Shown here in pieces: positions 14,323 to 23,515 of a stretch of DNA of 24,178 nucleotides; position 1 is the stretch's first letter; every line of letters starts with the position of its first letter. Below the pieces are notes generated by a model, which searched no databases, was not told the origin of the DNA, and saw only the letters and a list, made by a program, of their open reading frames with translations. The position numbers and the translations under genes are program-made. Location of the stretch: positions 1 through 24,178 of the forward strand of contig DASZFS010000079.1 in assembly GCA_035939575.1 (NCBI GenBank), given 5' to 3'. This DNA comes from DATKHR01 sp035939575. GTDB taxonomy: Bacteria > Acidobacteriota > Vicinamibacteria > Vicinamibacterales > CAVVIG01.

Positions 14323-15327
14323 ATGAACTGGGGGCCAATGGGGATATCGGGTGCCATGACGAAGGGCGCGTCGCTGTCGTCGATCGACGATGTCCGACAC
14401 GACGATCGCGTGATCGGATCATCGCGAGCATGGTCGGAGGTCATCAGGCGCGCGACGCAAGTCGCGGCACGGGAAGCGACGACGTGCATCCACGGCGAGT
14501 CCGGTACCGGGAAAGAAGTCATCGCTCGCTTCATTCACCAGCGGTCACCACGACTGCGCGGCCCGTTCGTCGGCATCAACTGCGCCGCGCTTCCGGAGCA
14601 CCTGATTGAATCCGAGCTCTTCGGATTCGAACGCGGCGCGTTCACCGGCGCGCTGCAGTACAAACCAGGCCAGATTGAACTGGCGGCTGGCGGCGTCCTC
14701 TTTCTTGATGAGGTCACCGACATGCCGCTTGGCGCCCAGGCCAAGCTCCTGCGCGTGCTGCAGGAACGCGAGTTCCTTCGCCTCGGCGGCACGAGATCCG
14801 TTCACGCCAACGTGCGCGTGGTCGCGGCGTCGAACCGGGATCTGAACGACGCAGTCGCTCGCGGGCATTTTCGAACGGATCTCTATTACCGGCTGAACGT
14901 CTTTGACATCCGCATTCCCCCGCTGCGCGAACGTCGCGACGACATCGTGCCGCTCGCTTCCAGTTTCCTGCGCGATCTCGCAAATCCTGGTGATTGCGTC
15001 CCGGTGCTGACGCCGGACGCGATCAAGGCGCTGTTGGAGTATGACTGGCCCGGCAACGTGCGCGAGTTGCGGAACGTTATTGAGCGCGCGACGATTCTCT
15101 GCGACGACGGCGTAATCATGCCCCGAGACCTGTCGCTGTATGCGGCGCCGGCGGGGCCTAGCAATAGCACTGAGCTATGGCTCCTCGAACGCACCACCAT
15201 CCAGCGCGTGATGAACCAAGTGAACGGAAACAAGGCGAGGGCGTCGAAGCAGTTGGGGATCTCGCGGACGCAGCTGTATACCAGGTTACGTAGGTACGGC
15301 CTTGACAGGCTAGAACCACACTGCTGA
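14323..15327 (+). CDS. Sigma-54-dependent transcriptional activator lacking a receiver domain
   Basis: 334 residues. ATG 14323 (a GTG at 14320 is also in frame) follows GGGGGAG. After a short ~35-residue N-terminus comes a full AAA+ domain: Walker A GESGTGKE (58-65), GAFTGA (105-110, the sigma-54 contact loop), Walker B VLFLDE (125-130), FRTDLYYRLNVFDI with the arginine finger, and WPGNVRELRN. A Fis-type helix-turn-helix closes the protein (NKARASKQLGISRTQLYTRL, about 303-322). It hydrolyses ATP to open sigma-54 RNA polymerase promoters. There is no receiver, GAF or PAS domain, so control must come from a partner, plausibly the STAS protein encoded just upstream. The likely target is the efflux operon that follows. 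Confidence 0.9.
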   Translation: MNWGPMGISGAMTKGASLSSIDDVRHDDRVIGSSRAWSEVIRRATQVAAREATTCIHGESGTGKEVIARFIHQRSPRLRGPFVGINCAALPEHLIESELFGFERGAFTGALQYKPGQIELAAGGVLFLDEVTDMPLGAQAKLLRVLQEREFLRLGGTRSVHANVRVVAASNRDLNDAVARGHFRTDLYYRLNVFDIRIPPLRERRDDIVPLASSFLRDLANPGDCVPVLTPDAIKALLEYDWPGNVRELRNVIERATILCDDGVIMPRDLSLYAAPAGPSNSTELWLLERTTIQRVMNQVNGNKARASKQLGISRTQLYTRLRRYGLDRLEPHC

Positions 15328-15421
15328 CGCCGCGATGGTCTTTCAGGGGAAGACGCCGGAGAGGCTCATGACGCGAGAGTCAATCGCAATCTGTGACCCT
15401 GAGCCAGGAGTGAGTCATCGT

Positions 15422-15865
15422 ATGACGGCAAATGAAGCGGCAGTCCGGAACGCGTACCGCGTCGCCGAGAACAAGGACGTTCAAGGATGGGTGAACTGTT
15501 TCACCGACGATGGGACGTTCACAGACGAATCGATCGGGGTGACGTATCGCGGGCCGCACGAACTCGGTCGCACGGTCGAGATTTATGCGAGGGCGTTTCC
15601 CGACATGCATCGCGAATTGTTCCGCGTCTATGCCGTTGGAGACATGGTCGTCGTCGAACTCGCGTTGCAGGGAACCCACAAAGGACCGCTGGCTCTGCCT
15701 CTGGGAACCGTGCCGCCGACAGGGAAACGAATGGACGCACCGTGCTGTGACGTGTTTCGCCTGAAGGACGGAAAGATTCAATCGTTCAACTGCTATCCGT
15801 CAGGGACGGTGATCCTGACGCAGCTGGGCGTACTGACGAATCTCGAAGCCGTCTTGACCCACTAA
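15422..15865 (+). CDS. SnoaL-like / ester cyclase family protein
   Basis: 147 residues from ATG 15422, with AGGAG about 12 bases upstream. The NTF2-fold pattern is clear: EAAVRNAYRVAENKDVQGWV, CFTDDGTFTDE, YRGPHELGRTVEIYARAFPDMHRE, VVVELALQGTHKGPL and the final DVFRLKDGKIQSFNCY. Members are polyketide-cyclase-like enzymes or ligand binders. Its TAA overlaps the ATG of the TolC gene by one base, so it is translated with the efflux genes. It may bind or modify the exported compound; no reaction can be assigned. It is unrelated in detail to the SnoaL-like gene at 12376. Confidence 0.8.
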   Translation: MTANEAAVRNAYRVAENKDVQGWVNCFTDDGTFTDESIGVTYRGPHELGRTVEIYARAFPDMHRELFRVYAVGDMVVVELALQGTHKGPLALPLGTVPPTGKRMDAPCCDVFRLKDGKIQSFNCYPSGTVILTQLGVLTNLEAVLTH

Positions 15866-17262
15866 TGACGCGCATGGCTGATCGTCTCCTGGTCGTGATC
15901 GCTATGGGGCTGCTAAGCGCCTCCGGGCTTTTCGCCCAACAGCCAAATCCCTTGCGGGGGAGCGTTGTCAGTCGCGCCGCGTCGCCGACGCCGCTGTCCC
16001 TTGCGCTGGACGAGGCGCTTCAGCGCGGGTTGACATTCAACCTCGGTCTGCTCGACAGCGAAACGGCCAGTCAGACCGCCAAAGCCGCGCGGATCCAGGC
16101 CCTCTCGCTGTTGCTTCCACAGGTGAGCGTAAGCGTGGCCGAAACGAGGGAGGAGCTCAACTTGGCGACCGTCGGCGTCAACATCCCGCCGAATCCGTTC
16201 TTGACGATCCCGACGATTGCCGGGCCGTTTTCCTACATAGCCGCGCAGGTGAACGTGTCGGCCAGAATCTTCGATTTGAGCGCGGCCCGCCAATTCCGGT
16301 CGGCGAAGGCGAGTGAGCAGGCGGCACAGCTGTCTCTCCAGGGATCGCGCGACCTCGTGGCGCAAGCCGTCGCGAACGCCTACCTGCTCGTCATTGCCGG
16401 CGCATCTCGCGTAGATGCCATCCGCGCTCAAGTGGAGACCGATCAAGCTCTCTATAACCGGGCCGTGGACCGGGAGCAGGCCGGCACGGCGGCCGGCATC
16501 GACGTGTTGCGCGCGCAGGTTCAGCTCAAAGCGGAGCAGCAGCTGCTATTGGCGCAACAAAACCAACTTAACAAGGACAAACTCGCCCTGGGACGGATCA
16601 TCGGGCTTCCCGCTGCGCAGGACTTTCAACTCGGCGACACAGCCCCGTTTGCGCCCCTCAGCGCCATGACCCAAGACGAGGCCCTTCGAACGGCTCTCGC
16701 TGAACGGCCGGACTACCAGAGCGCCAAGAGACTGGTCCAGGCTGCGGAGGAGAGTCTCGCCGCGGCCAGAGCCGAGTGGTATCCCACCCTGAACGTGAAC
16801 GGCTACTACGGCGATACCGGTCTGACCCTCGCCAACGCCCACGGCGTGTTTGGCGTCACTGGCGCGCTGAACCTGAATCTCTTCACCGGCGGGCGGATTC
16901 ACGCCGACATAGAGAGAGCGAGAGCCGCGCTGAAACAGCGGTCGGACGAATTGTCGGACACGGGCGCCCAGATTGAGGTCGACGTCCGCAGCGCCTTTCT
17001 GGATCTGCGGTCCGCTGCAGATCAGGTCGCCGTGGCGCAGGACAATCTGGGGTTGGCTAATCAAACCCTGGACCAGGCCCGAGATCGGTTTTCGACCGGG
17101 GTCACCGACACTGTGGAGGTTGTCCAGGCACAGGAATCTGTGGCGCTCGCCAATGACAATCTCATTTCTGCTCTGTACGCGCACAACCTCGCCAAGGTGT
17201 CGCTTGCGCGGGCGGTGGGAATGACCGAGCAACGAGTCAAGCATTATCTCGAGGGGAAGTGA
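15865..17262 (+). CDS. TolC-family outer-membrane efflux protein
   Basis: 465 residues. The ATG at 15865 overlaps the previous stop. A signal peptide covers about 1-25 (ending L-F-A-Q); there is no lipobox, so it is a non-lipidated TolC type. Two repeats of the alpha-barrel/beta-barrel family are seen. The first is SLALDEALQRGLTFNL, QALSLLLPQVSVS and helices with AVANAYLLVI. The second is DEALRTALAERPDYQSAKR, EWYPTLNVNGYYGD, LNLNLFTGGRI and TVEVVQAQESVALANDNLI. Long helical heptads fit the periplasmic tunnel. It forms the outer-membrane exit duct for the EmrAB-like pair that follows. Confidence 0.92.
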   Translation: MTRMADRLLVVIAMGLLSASGLFAQQPNPLRGSVVSRAASPTPLSLALDEALQRGLTFNLGLLDSETASQTAKAARIQALSLLLPQVSVSVAETREELNLATVGVNIPPNPFLTIPTIAGPFSYIAAQVNVSARIFDLSAARQFRSAKASEQAAQLSLQGSRDLVAQAVANAYLLVIAGASRVDAIRAQVETDQALYNRAVDREQAGTAAGIDVLRAQVQLKAEQQLLLAQQNQLNKDKLALGRIIGLPAAQDFQLGDTAPFAPLSAMTQDEALRTALAERPDYQSAKRLVQAAEESLAAARAEWYPTLNVNGYYGDTGLTLANAHGVFGVTGALNLNLFTGGRIHADIERARAALKQRSDELSDTGAQIEVDVRSAFLDLRSAADQVAVAQDNLGLANQTLDQARDRFSTGVTDTVEVVQAQESVALANDNLISALYAHNLAKVSLARAVGMTEQRVKHYLEGK

Positions 17263-18471
17263 ATGAGGCGAAGACGCGCGCGCACGCTCTCAATCGCGGT
17301 CCTAGTCGCATTGGCCGCCGCTGTCTACCTGGTGTGGCGATACGTCGGCGCCTACGAGTCCACCGACGACGCTCAGATTGACGGCCATGTCGATGCCATC
17401 AGCGCGCGGATCACGGGCCAGGTCGCTGAGGTGCTCGTGAAGGACGCGCAGCTGGCGAAGGCCGGCGAGGTCCTCGTCAAGATTGACCCGCGTGACTATG
17501 AGGTCGCCGTGACCAGAGCCGAGGCAGACCTCGCCGAGGCCCAAGCGGCCTTGCAAAGCTCGCGCACGGACGTGCCGATTGTGTCCACGAACACGGCGAG
17601 TACGCTGGACACTGCGCGATCGGCTCGGGTGGAAGCGGACGCGGGGCTCATCGCTGCGCAGCGGCAGCTCAGTGCGGCACAGGCCCGGCTGGAGACGGCG
17701 CAAGCGCAGGTCGCCGAGGCTCAAGCGAACTATCAGCGTGATGCGGATGATCTCGAGCGCTATCGGCAACTCGTTGCGAAGAATGAGATCCCGCGCCAGC
17801 AGTACGACCAGGCGGTTCAGGCCGTGGCGGCGGCCAAAGCCACGGTGGCTGCCCGTGCCGCCTCGGTGAACGAAGCGCGCCAAAACATTACAGCGGGCGA
17901 GGCGGCGGTCCAGCAGGCTCAGACGCGCATTACGCAGGCCGACGCCGCCATCCGGTCCGCCCTGACCCGGCCTCAGCTGCTGGCGCAGATTCAAGCCAGA
18001 GCGCAATCGGCGGCGGCCAGGGTGGATCAACAACAAGCCCTGCTCCACCAAGCGAAGCTGAATGTGAGCTACACGGTCATCCGGGCGCCGGTGACGGGAA
18101 TCATCGGCAGAAAGACCGTGGAGGTCGGTGAGAACGTCTCGCCTGGGCAGAGTCTCATGGCGATCGTGCCGCTCGACGACGTCTGGGTCACGGCCAACTT
18201 CAAGGAGACGCAACTGCAGCGGATCAGACCGGGCCAGCAGGTCAAATTCAGTGTCGATGCCTACGACCATGAGTACGCCGGACGGGTCACCGGGATTGGG
18301 GGGGCGAGCGGGTCGCGCTTCAGCGTGCTGCCGCCCGAGAACGCCACGGGCAACTACGTCAAGGTGATCCAACGGATACCGGTCCGGATCGACCTTGATC
18401 CCGGCGAGAACAAGGACCGGCTCCTGCGCCCGGGCATGTCGGTGACCCCCCGAGTGTCGGCGAACCCATAA
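17263..18471 (+). CDS. HlyD/EmrA-type membrane fusion protein
   Basis: 402 residues. The ATG at 17263 directly follows the TolC stop, with GAGGGGAA in front. One N-terminal membrane helix (about 8-26) is followed by YESTDDAQIDGHVDAISARI, the hallmark start of EmrA. A lipoyl half-motif (VLVKDAQLAKAGEVLVKIDP) and a long Ala/Gln-rich coiled-coil (about 85-255) come next. The second lipoyl half (VIRAPVTGIIGRK, GENVSPGQSL) and the beta barrel with TANFKETQLQRIRPGQ complete the protein. It bridges the inner-membrane pump and TolC. Confidence 0.93.
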   Translation: MRRRRARTLSIAVLVALAAAVYLVWRYVGAYESTDDAQIDGHVDAISARITGQVAEVLVKDAQLAKAGEVLVKIDPRDYEVAVTRAEADLAEAQAALQSSRTDVPIVSTNTASTLDTARSARVEADAGLIAAQRQLSAAQARLETAQAQVAEAQANYQRDADDLERYRQLVAKNEIPRQQYDQAVQAVAAAKATVAARAASVNEARQNITAGEAAVQQAQTRITQADAAIRSALTRPQLLAQIQARAQSAAARVDQQQALLHQAKLNVSYTVIRAPVTGIIGRKTVEVGENVSPGQSLMAIVPLDDVWVTANFKETQLQRIRPGQQVKFSVDAYDHEYAGRVTGIGGASGSRFSVLPPENATGNYVKVIQRIPVRIDLDPGENKDRLLRPGMSVTPRVSANP

Positions 18472-18487
18472 GGGAGCACTGTCTCGA

Positions 18488-20098
18488 ATGGCTGAAGTCG
18501 AGACCTCGTCCGGTGTTGCGGCCGCTCGTCAAGAAGTCTGGCAGCCCCGCGCCAATCCCTGGCTGATTGCCGTAGTCGTCGCCATGGCGGCGTTCATGGA
18601 GGTCCTCGACGGCAGCATCGCCAACGTGGCGCTGCCCCACCTCGCGGGCGACTTGGGCGCGAGCAACGACGAGAGCACGTGGGTGCTGACGTCGTATCTG
18701 GTGTCCAATGCCATCGTGCTGCCGATCAGCGGATGGCTTGCGGGATTGTTCGGCCGGAAGCGCTTGTTCCTCCTGTGCATCCTGGTGTTCACCACCAGTT
18801 CCTTGCTGTGCGGCGCCGCACCCAGCCTGGCGATGCTGATTCTGTTCCGTGTCATTCAGGGCACCGGCGGGGGTGGGCTGCAACCGATGGCGCAAGCCAT
18901 CCTGGCCGATTCATTTCCGCCGCAGAAGCGCGGTCTGGCATTCGCGCTGTACGGCATTACCGCCATTCTTGCGCCGACGATCGGTCCCACGGTCGGCGGA
19001 TGGATCACCGACAACTATTCCTGGCGCTGGATCTTCTACATCAACCTGCCTGTGGGCGTTCTGGCCCTGTTCCTGGTGTCTCGTCTGGTTGAGGATCCCC
19101 CGTACGTCAAGCGCGCCCGGACGGGCGGCGTGCGCGTCGACTACGTCGGCATCGGCCTGCTGACGCTGGGAGTATCGGCGCTCCAAGTCGTGCTCGACAA
19201 GGGCCAGGAAGAAGACTGGTTCGGATCGCATGTCATCGTCTTGCTGGCGTTGACGGCGGCCATCTGCCTCGTGTCTCTGGTGATCTGGGAGTGGTTTCAG
19301 CCGGCGCCCATTATCGAGGTGCGCTTGTTCACGAACGTCAATTTCGCAGTGGCCAACCTGATGATTTTCGTGTTGGGCGTGCTCATGTTCAGCAGTCTGG
19401 TCATGGTGCCGCAGTTCTTGCAGACGCTGATGGGGTATACGGCCGAGAACGCCGGACTCGTGCTCTCGGCGAGTGGGCTCGTTCTCCTCTGCGAGATGCC
19501 GATTGTTGGCCAACTCACGACACGGGTCCCGGCCAAATATCTCATCGCGTTTGGTTGGCTGGCGCTGGCGGCCGGGATGTACTACTCGACGAGCCGAATC
19601 GACTTGCTCATCAGCTTTAGCTCGGCGGCGTGGCTGCGCGTCGCCCAGTCGCTGGGCCTGGGCTTCCTGTTTGTCCCGATCTCATTGGCAGGCTATGTAG
19701 GTATTTCGCCGGAGAAGAGTAACAGCATCGCCGGCCTCCTCAACTTCATGCGAAACATGGGAAGCAGCGTGGGCACCTCGATGATGACCACAATGTTGGC
19801 TCGGCGAGCGCAGTTCCACCAGTCGATGATGACGTATCGAACGACGAGTTACGATCCCGCCTTCCTGGACCAGATCCGCGGGCTGAGCCAGCAGTTGGTC
19901 CACTCCGGGAGTAGTGCGGCGGACGCGCAGATCCAGGCCTCCCGGCGTGTGTATCTTTCGCTCCAAGCGCAGGCGCAAACGCTGGCCTATGTGGATACCT
20001 TCATGGTGCTCGCCGTCGGGGCTGGGCTGATGTTCTTGCTCGCGTTCGCCGTCCGCACAAACGATCCGTCGGCTGGAGGGGAGGTCGCGGCTGGGTAA
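18488..20098 (+). CDS. MFS drug:H+ antiporter, DHA2 (EmrB/QacA) family
   Basis: 536 residues from ATG 18488 (AGGGAG about 11 bases upstream). The sequence carries DHA2 signatures: LDGSIANVALPHLAGDLGAS (motif D1), GWLAGLFGRKRLF (motif A), RVIQGTGGGGLQPMA (motif B) and GPTVGGWITDNYSWRWIFYINLPVG (motif C). About 14 hydrophobic segments are evident, with the last near 510-528. It uses the proton gradient to push a drug-like solute from the cytoplasm or membrane into the EmrA/TolC conduit. The tight order TolC-EmrA-EmrB and spacing under 20 bases make a complete tripartite pump. Confidence 0.93.
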   Translation: MAEVETSSGVAAARQEVWQPRANPWLIAVVVAMAAFMEVLDGSIANVALPHLAGDLGASNDESTWVLTSYLVSNAIVLPISGWLAGLFGRKRLFLLCILVFTTSSLLCGAAPSLAMLILFRVIQGTGGGGLQPMAQAILADSFPPQKRGLAFALYGITAILAPTIGPTVGGWITDNYSWRWIFYINLPVGVLALFLVSRLVEDPPYVKRARTGGVRVDYVGIGLLTLGVSALQVVLDKGQEEDWFGSHVIVLLALTAAICLVSLVIWEWFQPAPIIEVRLFTNVNFAVANLMIFVLGVLMFSSLVMVPQFLQTLMGYTAENAGLVLSASGLVLLCEMPIVGQLTTRVPAKYLIAFGWLALAAGMYYSTSRIDLLISFSSAAWLRVAQSLGLGFLFVPISLAGYVGISPEKSNSIAGLLNFMRNMGSSVGTSMMTTMLARRAQFHQSMMTYRTTSYDPAFLDQIRGLSQQLVHSGSSAADAQIQASRRVYLSLQAQAQTLAYVDTFMVLAVGAGLMFLLAFAVRTNDPSAGGEVAAG

Positions 20099-20129
20099 CG
20101 CCGGCAAGGGGACGGTACGTCGGGTCCGG

Positions 20130-23100
20130 TTATTGCCGATGGCGACGGTTGCGCAACGTTTCGTACTCAGCCCTCGCGTCCCGATAGATCGATATGTCCG
20201 TGTCGGCATCTTGCCAGAGGACGAGAAAGGCCTCGTATGAATCGAGCGCTGCGGTGTCCTGACCCATTGCGCGCTGGGCTCTGGCGTACTGGAGCCTGGC
20301 CAAGGAACCAATGAGACTCCGTCCAACGAAACCGGGGTGAGTCAAGACCTTCTGAAACTCGGCGGCCGAAGCGGCGTGATCGCCCGTCTGCAAGTATGCC
20401 AGGCCTCGAAGATATGACGGGTAAAGCGGTGGGAACGCCGAGGTATCCGCCAGGTCGTATTGTCTCAGCGGTTCCAATACCGGAAGTGCACCCGCAGGGT
20501 CATTCGATCGCAGCCTCACAGCGGCATCAATCAGCGGCAGTCCGTACTTTTGAACGACGGTGTGTGATGGATAGTCTCTCCGAAGTCGTTCGGCGGCTTG
20601 TCTGGCCTCCTTGAGGAGTCCCGTTCGAGCCAACGCAAGGGCCCAGGGTAGCCGTGAGGGGACGCTTTGACCGGGCGCGACGGTGACAGGCTGTGTCAGC
20701 GGTAAACCGACTTCAGCGCGCATCATCGCTACGGTTGCTGCGTAGTAGTCGGACGCAAAGCCGGCCTGAACCGCAAGGGCAGCGGCCGTGTCCGCCGAGC
20801 GCCGAGCGGCACGAAACTGGCCGCGAGAAGCCTCAACGATCGCCTTCCCAAGGAACACCTGCTGAGCATCGGCCCTGTTTGCGACCCCGGCCCAAAGCTG
20901 ACGCATCGCCTCGTCGTCCCTTCGGAGAAACGCCAGCCGAACGCGGAGGTCGAGGAGATACATTGAATCAAAACCGCGTCGAAGTGCGTCGTCCACCGAC
21001 GTCTGGGCTTCGTCGAGGCGATCGGCCATCAGGGACCGGTGGATCCAGGTTCCATACGTGTGCGCTGCCGGCAACAGGCGGGCGGCTTCCCGCGCTTCAC
21101 CAAGTGCTCGATCTGGCTGCCCCAGGATTGACAAGCATAAAGAGAAATTGTCGCGGGCGATTACATCGTGCGGGAACACCGCCACCCACTGAGAGAGTAC
21201 CTCGCAGGACTTTTCCCAGTCCCCGGTGACCTCACGATAGTACGTGCTCTCCATATTGAAGCGCGCGGGAGCAGTCAATCGACCGCGCTGCTCAAAGGCC
21301 ACACGGCCGGCTGCGGCCGATGAAGCGGAGTCACCCACGTTCGCGGACGCGGTGCTGAGAGCGGCCTCCGCCAACGAGAGCTTTGGATCCGCCTGCACCG
21401 CGCGCTGGTAGTAAGGAATCGCGGCCTGCGAGCTGCCAGCCAGTTGCTGCCGGTACCCGAGGGTCAGCAACTCGAGCGCGTCCGGCGACGAGCTGGTCGC
21501 CTCCTGCAGCGGCGCATCGTACCTGGCAACGGACGACTCCGGCTCGCCGAGTTCCTTCCGTAGCTGGAGAGCGGCGATGCCGAGCGTGCTGATGACGCCA
21601 TCTCGACTCGCGGCGTCTCTGACAATTTGGGTGAGAGTCATTCCAGACTGGCAGTCGATGCCCTTCAGCTCGATCCGCAGGCGGTTGCCAGCGTCGGTAA
21701 TCGCCGGGGCGACCACAAGCCTGCTGCCCGTCCGGCGACACACCTGAAGAGCCACATCCGACGTGATGCGCGCATCTTGTTTGATGCCTATCGCGTCAAA
21801 CGTTCCACGAACTTTGTCGTCGGCCAGGACGTTGAGGTACGGCGTCTGCTCCAGTGCGATGCGCAGGGCCGTATACAGTGCGTCATCAAAAACGCACTCG
21901 CTGGTTGCGTTCATCAGATGCGCAAGGACGATTGTGTCGCTTGGAGCCAGCACGACGTGTTCGACACGACCTGGTCGGAACCAAAATGCGATGGCGGCGG
22001 CTGCGAACACGCAGGCGGCGGCAGCCGACCAAGGCCGGATGCTACGCGTGACGGGCTGGGTCAACTCCGATCGCACGCGCTCGAGCTCTCGCCGCATATC
22101 GGCAGCGGTCGGGTAACGCCGGGACCGATCCTTCTGAAGGGCTTTTCCGACGACCGCCGCCAGGGAACCAGGCATCGCGGGGTTGACGGTTTCCACTGCG
22201 GGAGGCGTCTTTGTAAGAATCGCCTCGCGTACGGCGAGCGCCGTTTCGCCGGCGAACGCCCGCTGACCGGTGGCCATCTGGTACAACACGATTCCGAGCG
22301 AAAAGACATCGGAGCGGCCGTCCAAATCTTCCCTGCGGAGTTGCTCGGGCGACATGTAGCCTGTCGTGCCGACGGTGACATCTGCTCGTGTCAGGCCCGG
22401 TTGCATTCCTAGGGGCGAGCTCATGGGACCGTTTCCGACAAGGCCCAGTTCTGCAACGTCGTCGCTCACGATGAGTTTTGCCACGCCGAAATCCAGGAGC
22501 TTCACCGTCCCAGACTTCGTGAGAAAAATGTTTGCGGGCTTGATATCCCGATGGACGATGCCCTTGCTGTGGGCCGCTTCCAAACCGAGTGAAACCTGAG
22601 TGGCGGTGTCGATCAGCGAGAGCAGCGGAATGGCGCCCGGAGCCGAAGCGGCCAACCGCTGATCGAGAGTCTCTCCTTCGAGCAGCTCCATAGCGATGAA
22701 CGGCCGTCCCTCAAACTCTTCAATGTCGTAGACCGTACAGATATTCGGGTGGTTGAGGGCCGAGGCGGTCTGCGCCTCCCGCTCCAGACGCTGAAACGCG
22801 ATTGGATCGCCGACGAGCTCTTCCGGCAGAAATTTCAGCGCGACCCGGCGGCCCAGTTTCAAATCCTCCGCCTGGTAGAGCATCCCCATGCCGCCACCGC
22901 CGAGGACTTCGATCACGCGGTACTGGCAGACTCTCTTTCCAATCAAGTCGCCGACCGCGGGCGTGCCTGATGTGGCGACGGCCTCCCCGGCAGGCGCGGC
23001 CGATTCCACCCATTCAATGGCGGCCACGAGGCGATACCCCCGACGCGCCAAGGTCTCGATGTAACGCGGGCTGGCCGCCGAGTCGGCCAACGCTCGGCGG

Positions 23101-23351
23101 AGCACTCCGATCGCGACATTGATGCTGTGGTCGAAGTCGACGATCGTGTCATTGGGCCAGAGCGCCCTTTTGATCTCGCTTCGCGTGACAATATTTCCCG
23201 CCCTGTCGACGAGCATCCGCAGAATCTGAAACGGCTGCTCCCTGAGGACGACCTTGTCAGCAGGATCGTACGGGGCGAGCGAGCGCAGCTCGCCAGAGCG
23301 GAGATCGAGCTCGAAGGAACCGACGCGGACACGCGCAGTAGAGGTACCCAC
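20130..23351 (-). CDS. Winged-helix Ser/Thr protein kinase with C-terminal TPR-like repeats
   Basis: 1073 residues from GTG 23351, which has AGGGA about 10 bases upstream; a TTG at 23360 is an alternative. Domain order is as follows. Residues ~8-115 form an OmpR/PhoB-type winged helix (VGSFELDLRSGEL, EQPFQILRMLVDRAG, FDHSINVAIGVLRRAL, RYIETLARRGYRLV). Residues ~140-430 form a Hanks-type kinase with a Gly-rich loop, VALK (K173), HRDIKPAN (267-274), DFG (287-289) and GTTGYMSPE. A single membrane helix lies at about 440-458. A DTIVLAHLMNATSE...VFDDAL segment follows, then TPR-like repeats to the end. It looks catalytically intact. Such proteins couple a membrane-anchored DNA-binding domain and kinase to an extracytoplasmic repeat region. 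It is convergent with the efflux operon; targets are unknown. Confidence 0.92.
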   Translation of the reverse strand: MGTSTARVRVGSFELDLRSGELRSLAPYDPADKVVLREQPFQILRMLVDRAGNIVTRSEIKRALWPNDTIVDFDHSINVAIGVLRRALADSAASPRYIETLARRGYRLVAAIEWVESAAPAGEAVATSGTPAVGDLIGKRVCQYRVIEVLGGGGMGMLYQAEDLKLGRRVALKFLPEELVGDPIAFQRLEREAQTASALNHPNICTVYDIEEFEGRPFIAMELLEGETLDQRLAASAPGAIPLLSLIDTATQVSLGLEAAHSKGIVHRDIKPANIFLTKSGTVKLLDFGVAKLIVSDDVAELGLVGNGPMSSPLGMQPGLTRADVTVGTTGYMSPEQLRREDLDGRSDVFSLGIVLYQMATGQRAFAGETALAVREAILTKTPPAVETVNPAMPGSLAAVVGKALQKDRSRRYPTAADMRRELERVRSELTQPVTRSIRPWSAAAACVFAAAAIAFWFRPGRVEHVVLAPSDTIVLAHLMNATSECVFDDALYTALRIALEQTPYLNVLADDKVRGTFDAIGIKQDARITSDVALQVCRRTGSRLVVAPAITDAGNRLRIELKGIDCQSGMTLTQIVRDAASRDGVISTLGIAALQLRKELGEPESSVARYDAPLQEATSSSPDALELLTLGYRQQLAGSSQAAIPYYQRAVQADPKLSLAEAALSTASANVGDSASSAAAGRVAFEQRGRLTAPARFNMESTYYREVTGDWEKSCEVLSQWVAVFPHDVIARDNFSLCLSILGQPDRALGEAREAARLLPAAHTYGTWIHRSLMADRLDEAQTSVDDALRRGFDSMYLLDLRVRLAFLRRDDEAMRQLWAGVANRADAQQVFLGKAIVEASRGQFRAARRSADTAAALAVQAGFASDYYAATVAMMRAEVGLPLTQPVTVAPGQSVPSRLPWALALARTGLLKEARQAAERLRRDYPSHTVVQKYGLPLIDAAVRLRSNDPAGALPVLEPLRQYDLADTSAFPPLYPSYLRGLAYLQTGDHAASAAEFQKVLTHPGFVGRSLIGSLARLQYARAQRAMGQDTAALDSYEAFLVLWQDADTDISIYRDARAEYETLRNRRHRQ

Positions 23352-23515
23352 CGTCCGCAAGTCCCTGAGTTTACTTCCGGTTTGCCCTCAAAACGAACAT
23401 CTCGACGCCGCCGGTTTCGTCGGCCTTTCCCAGCGATTGACTGCCAAATGACCGCCAGTGCATCGACGCCGACCGTAAGGACGCTATAAGCAGATCCGAA
23501 TCGGAGGCGCGATGT

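Noticed and set aside
15328..15421. Search for a sigma-54 promoter before the SnoaL/efflux genes
   Set aside because: No GG-N10-GC with TTGC was found; these genes are probably transcribed from upstream of the STAS gene.
17302..18372. 356-codon minus-strand open frame
   Set aside because: Antisense to the EmrA-like gene, whose coding is unmistakable.
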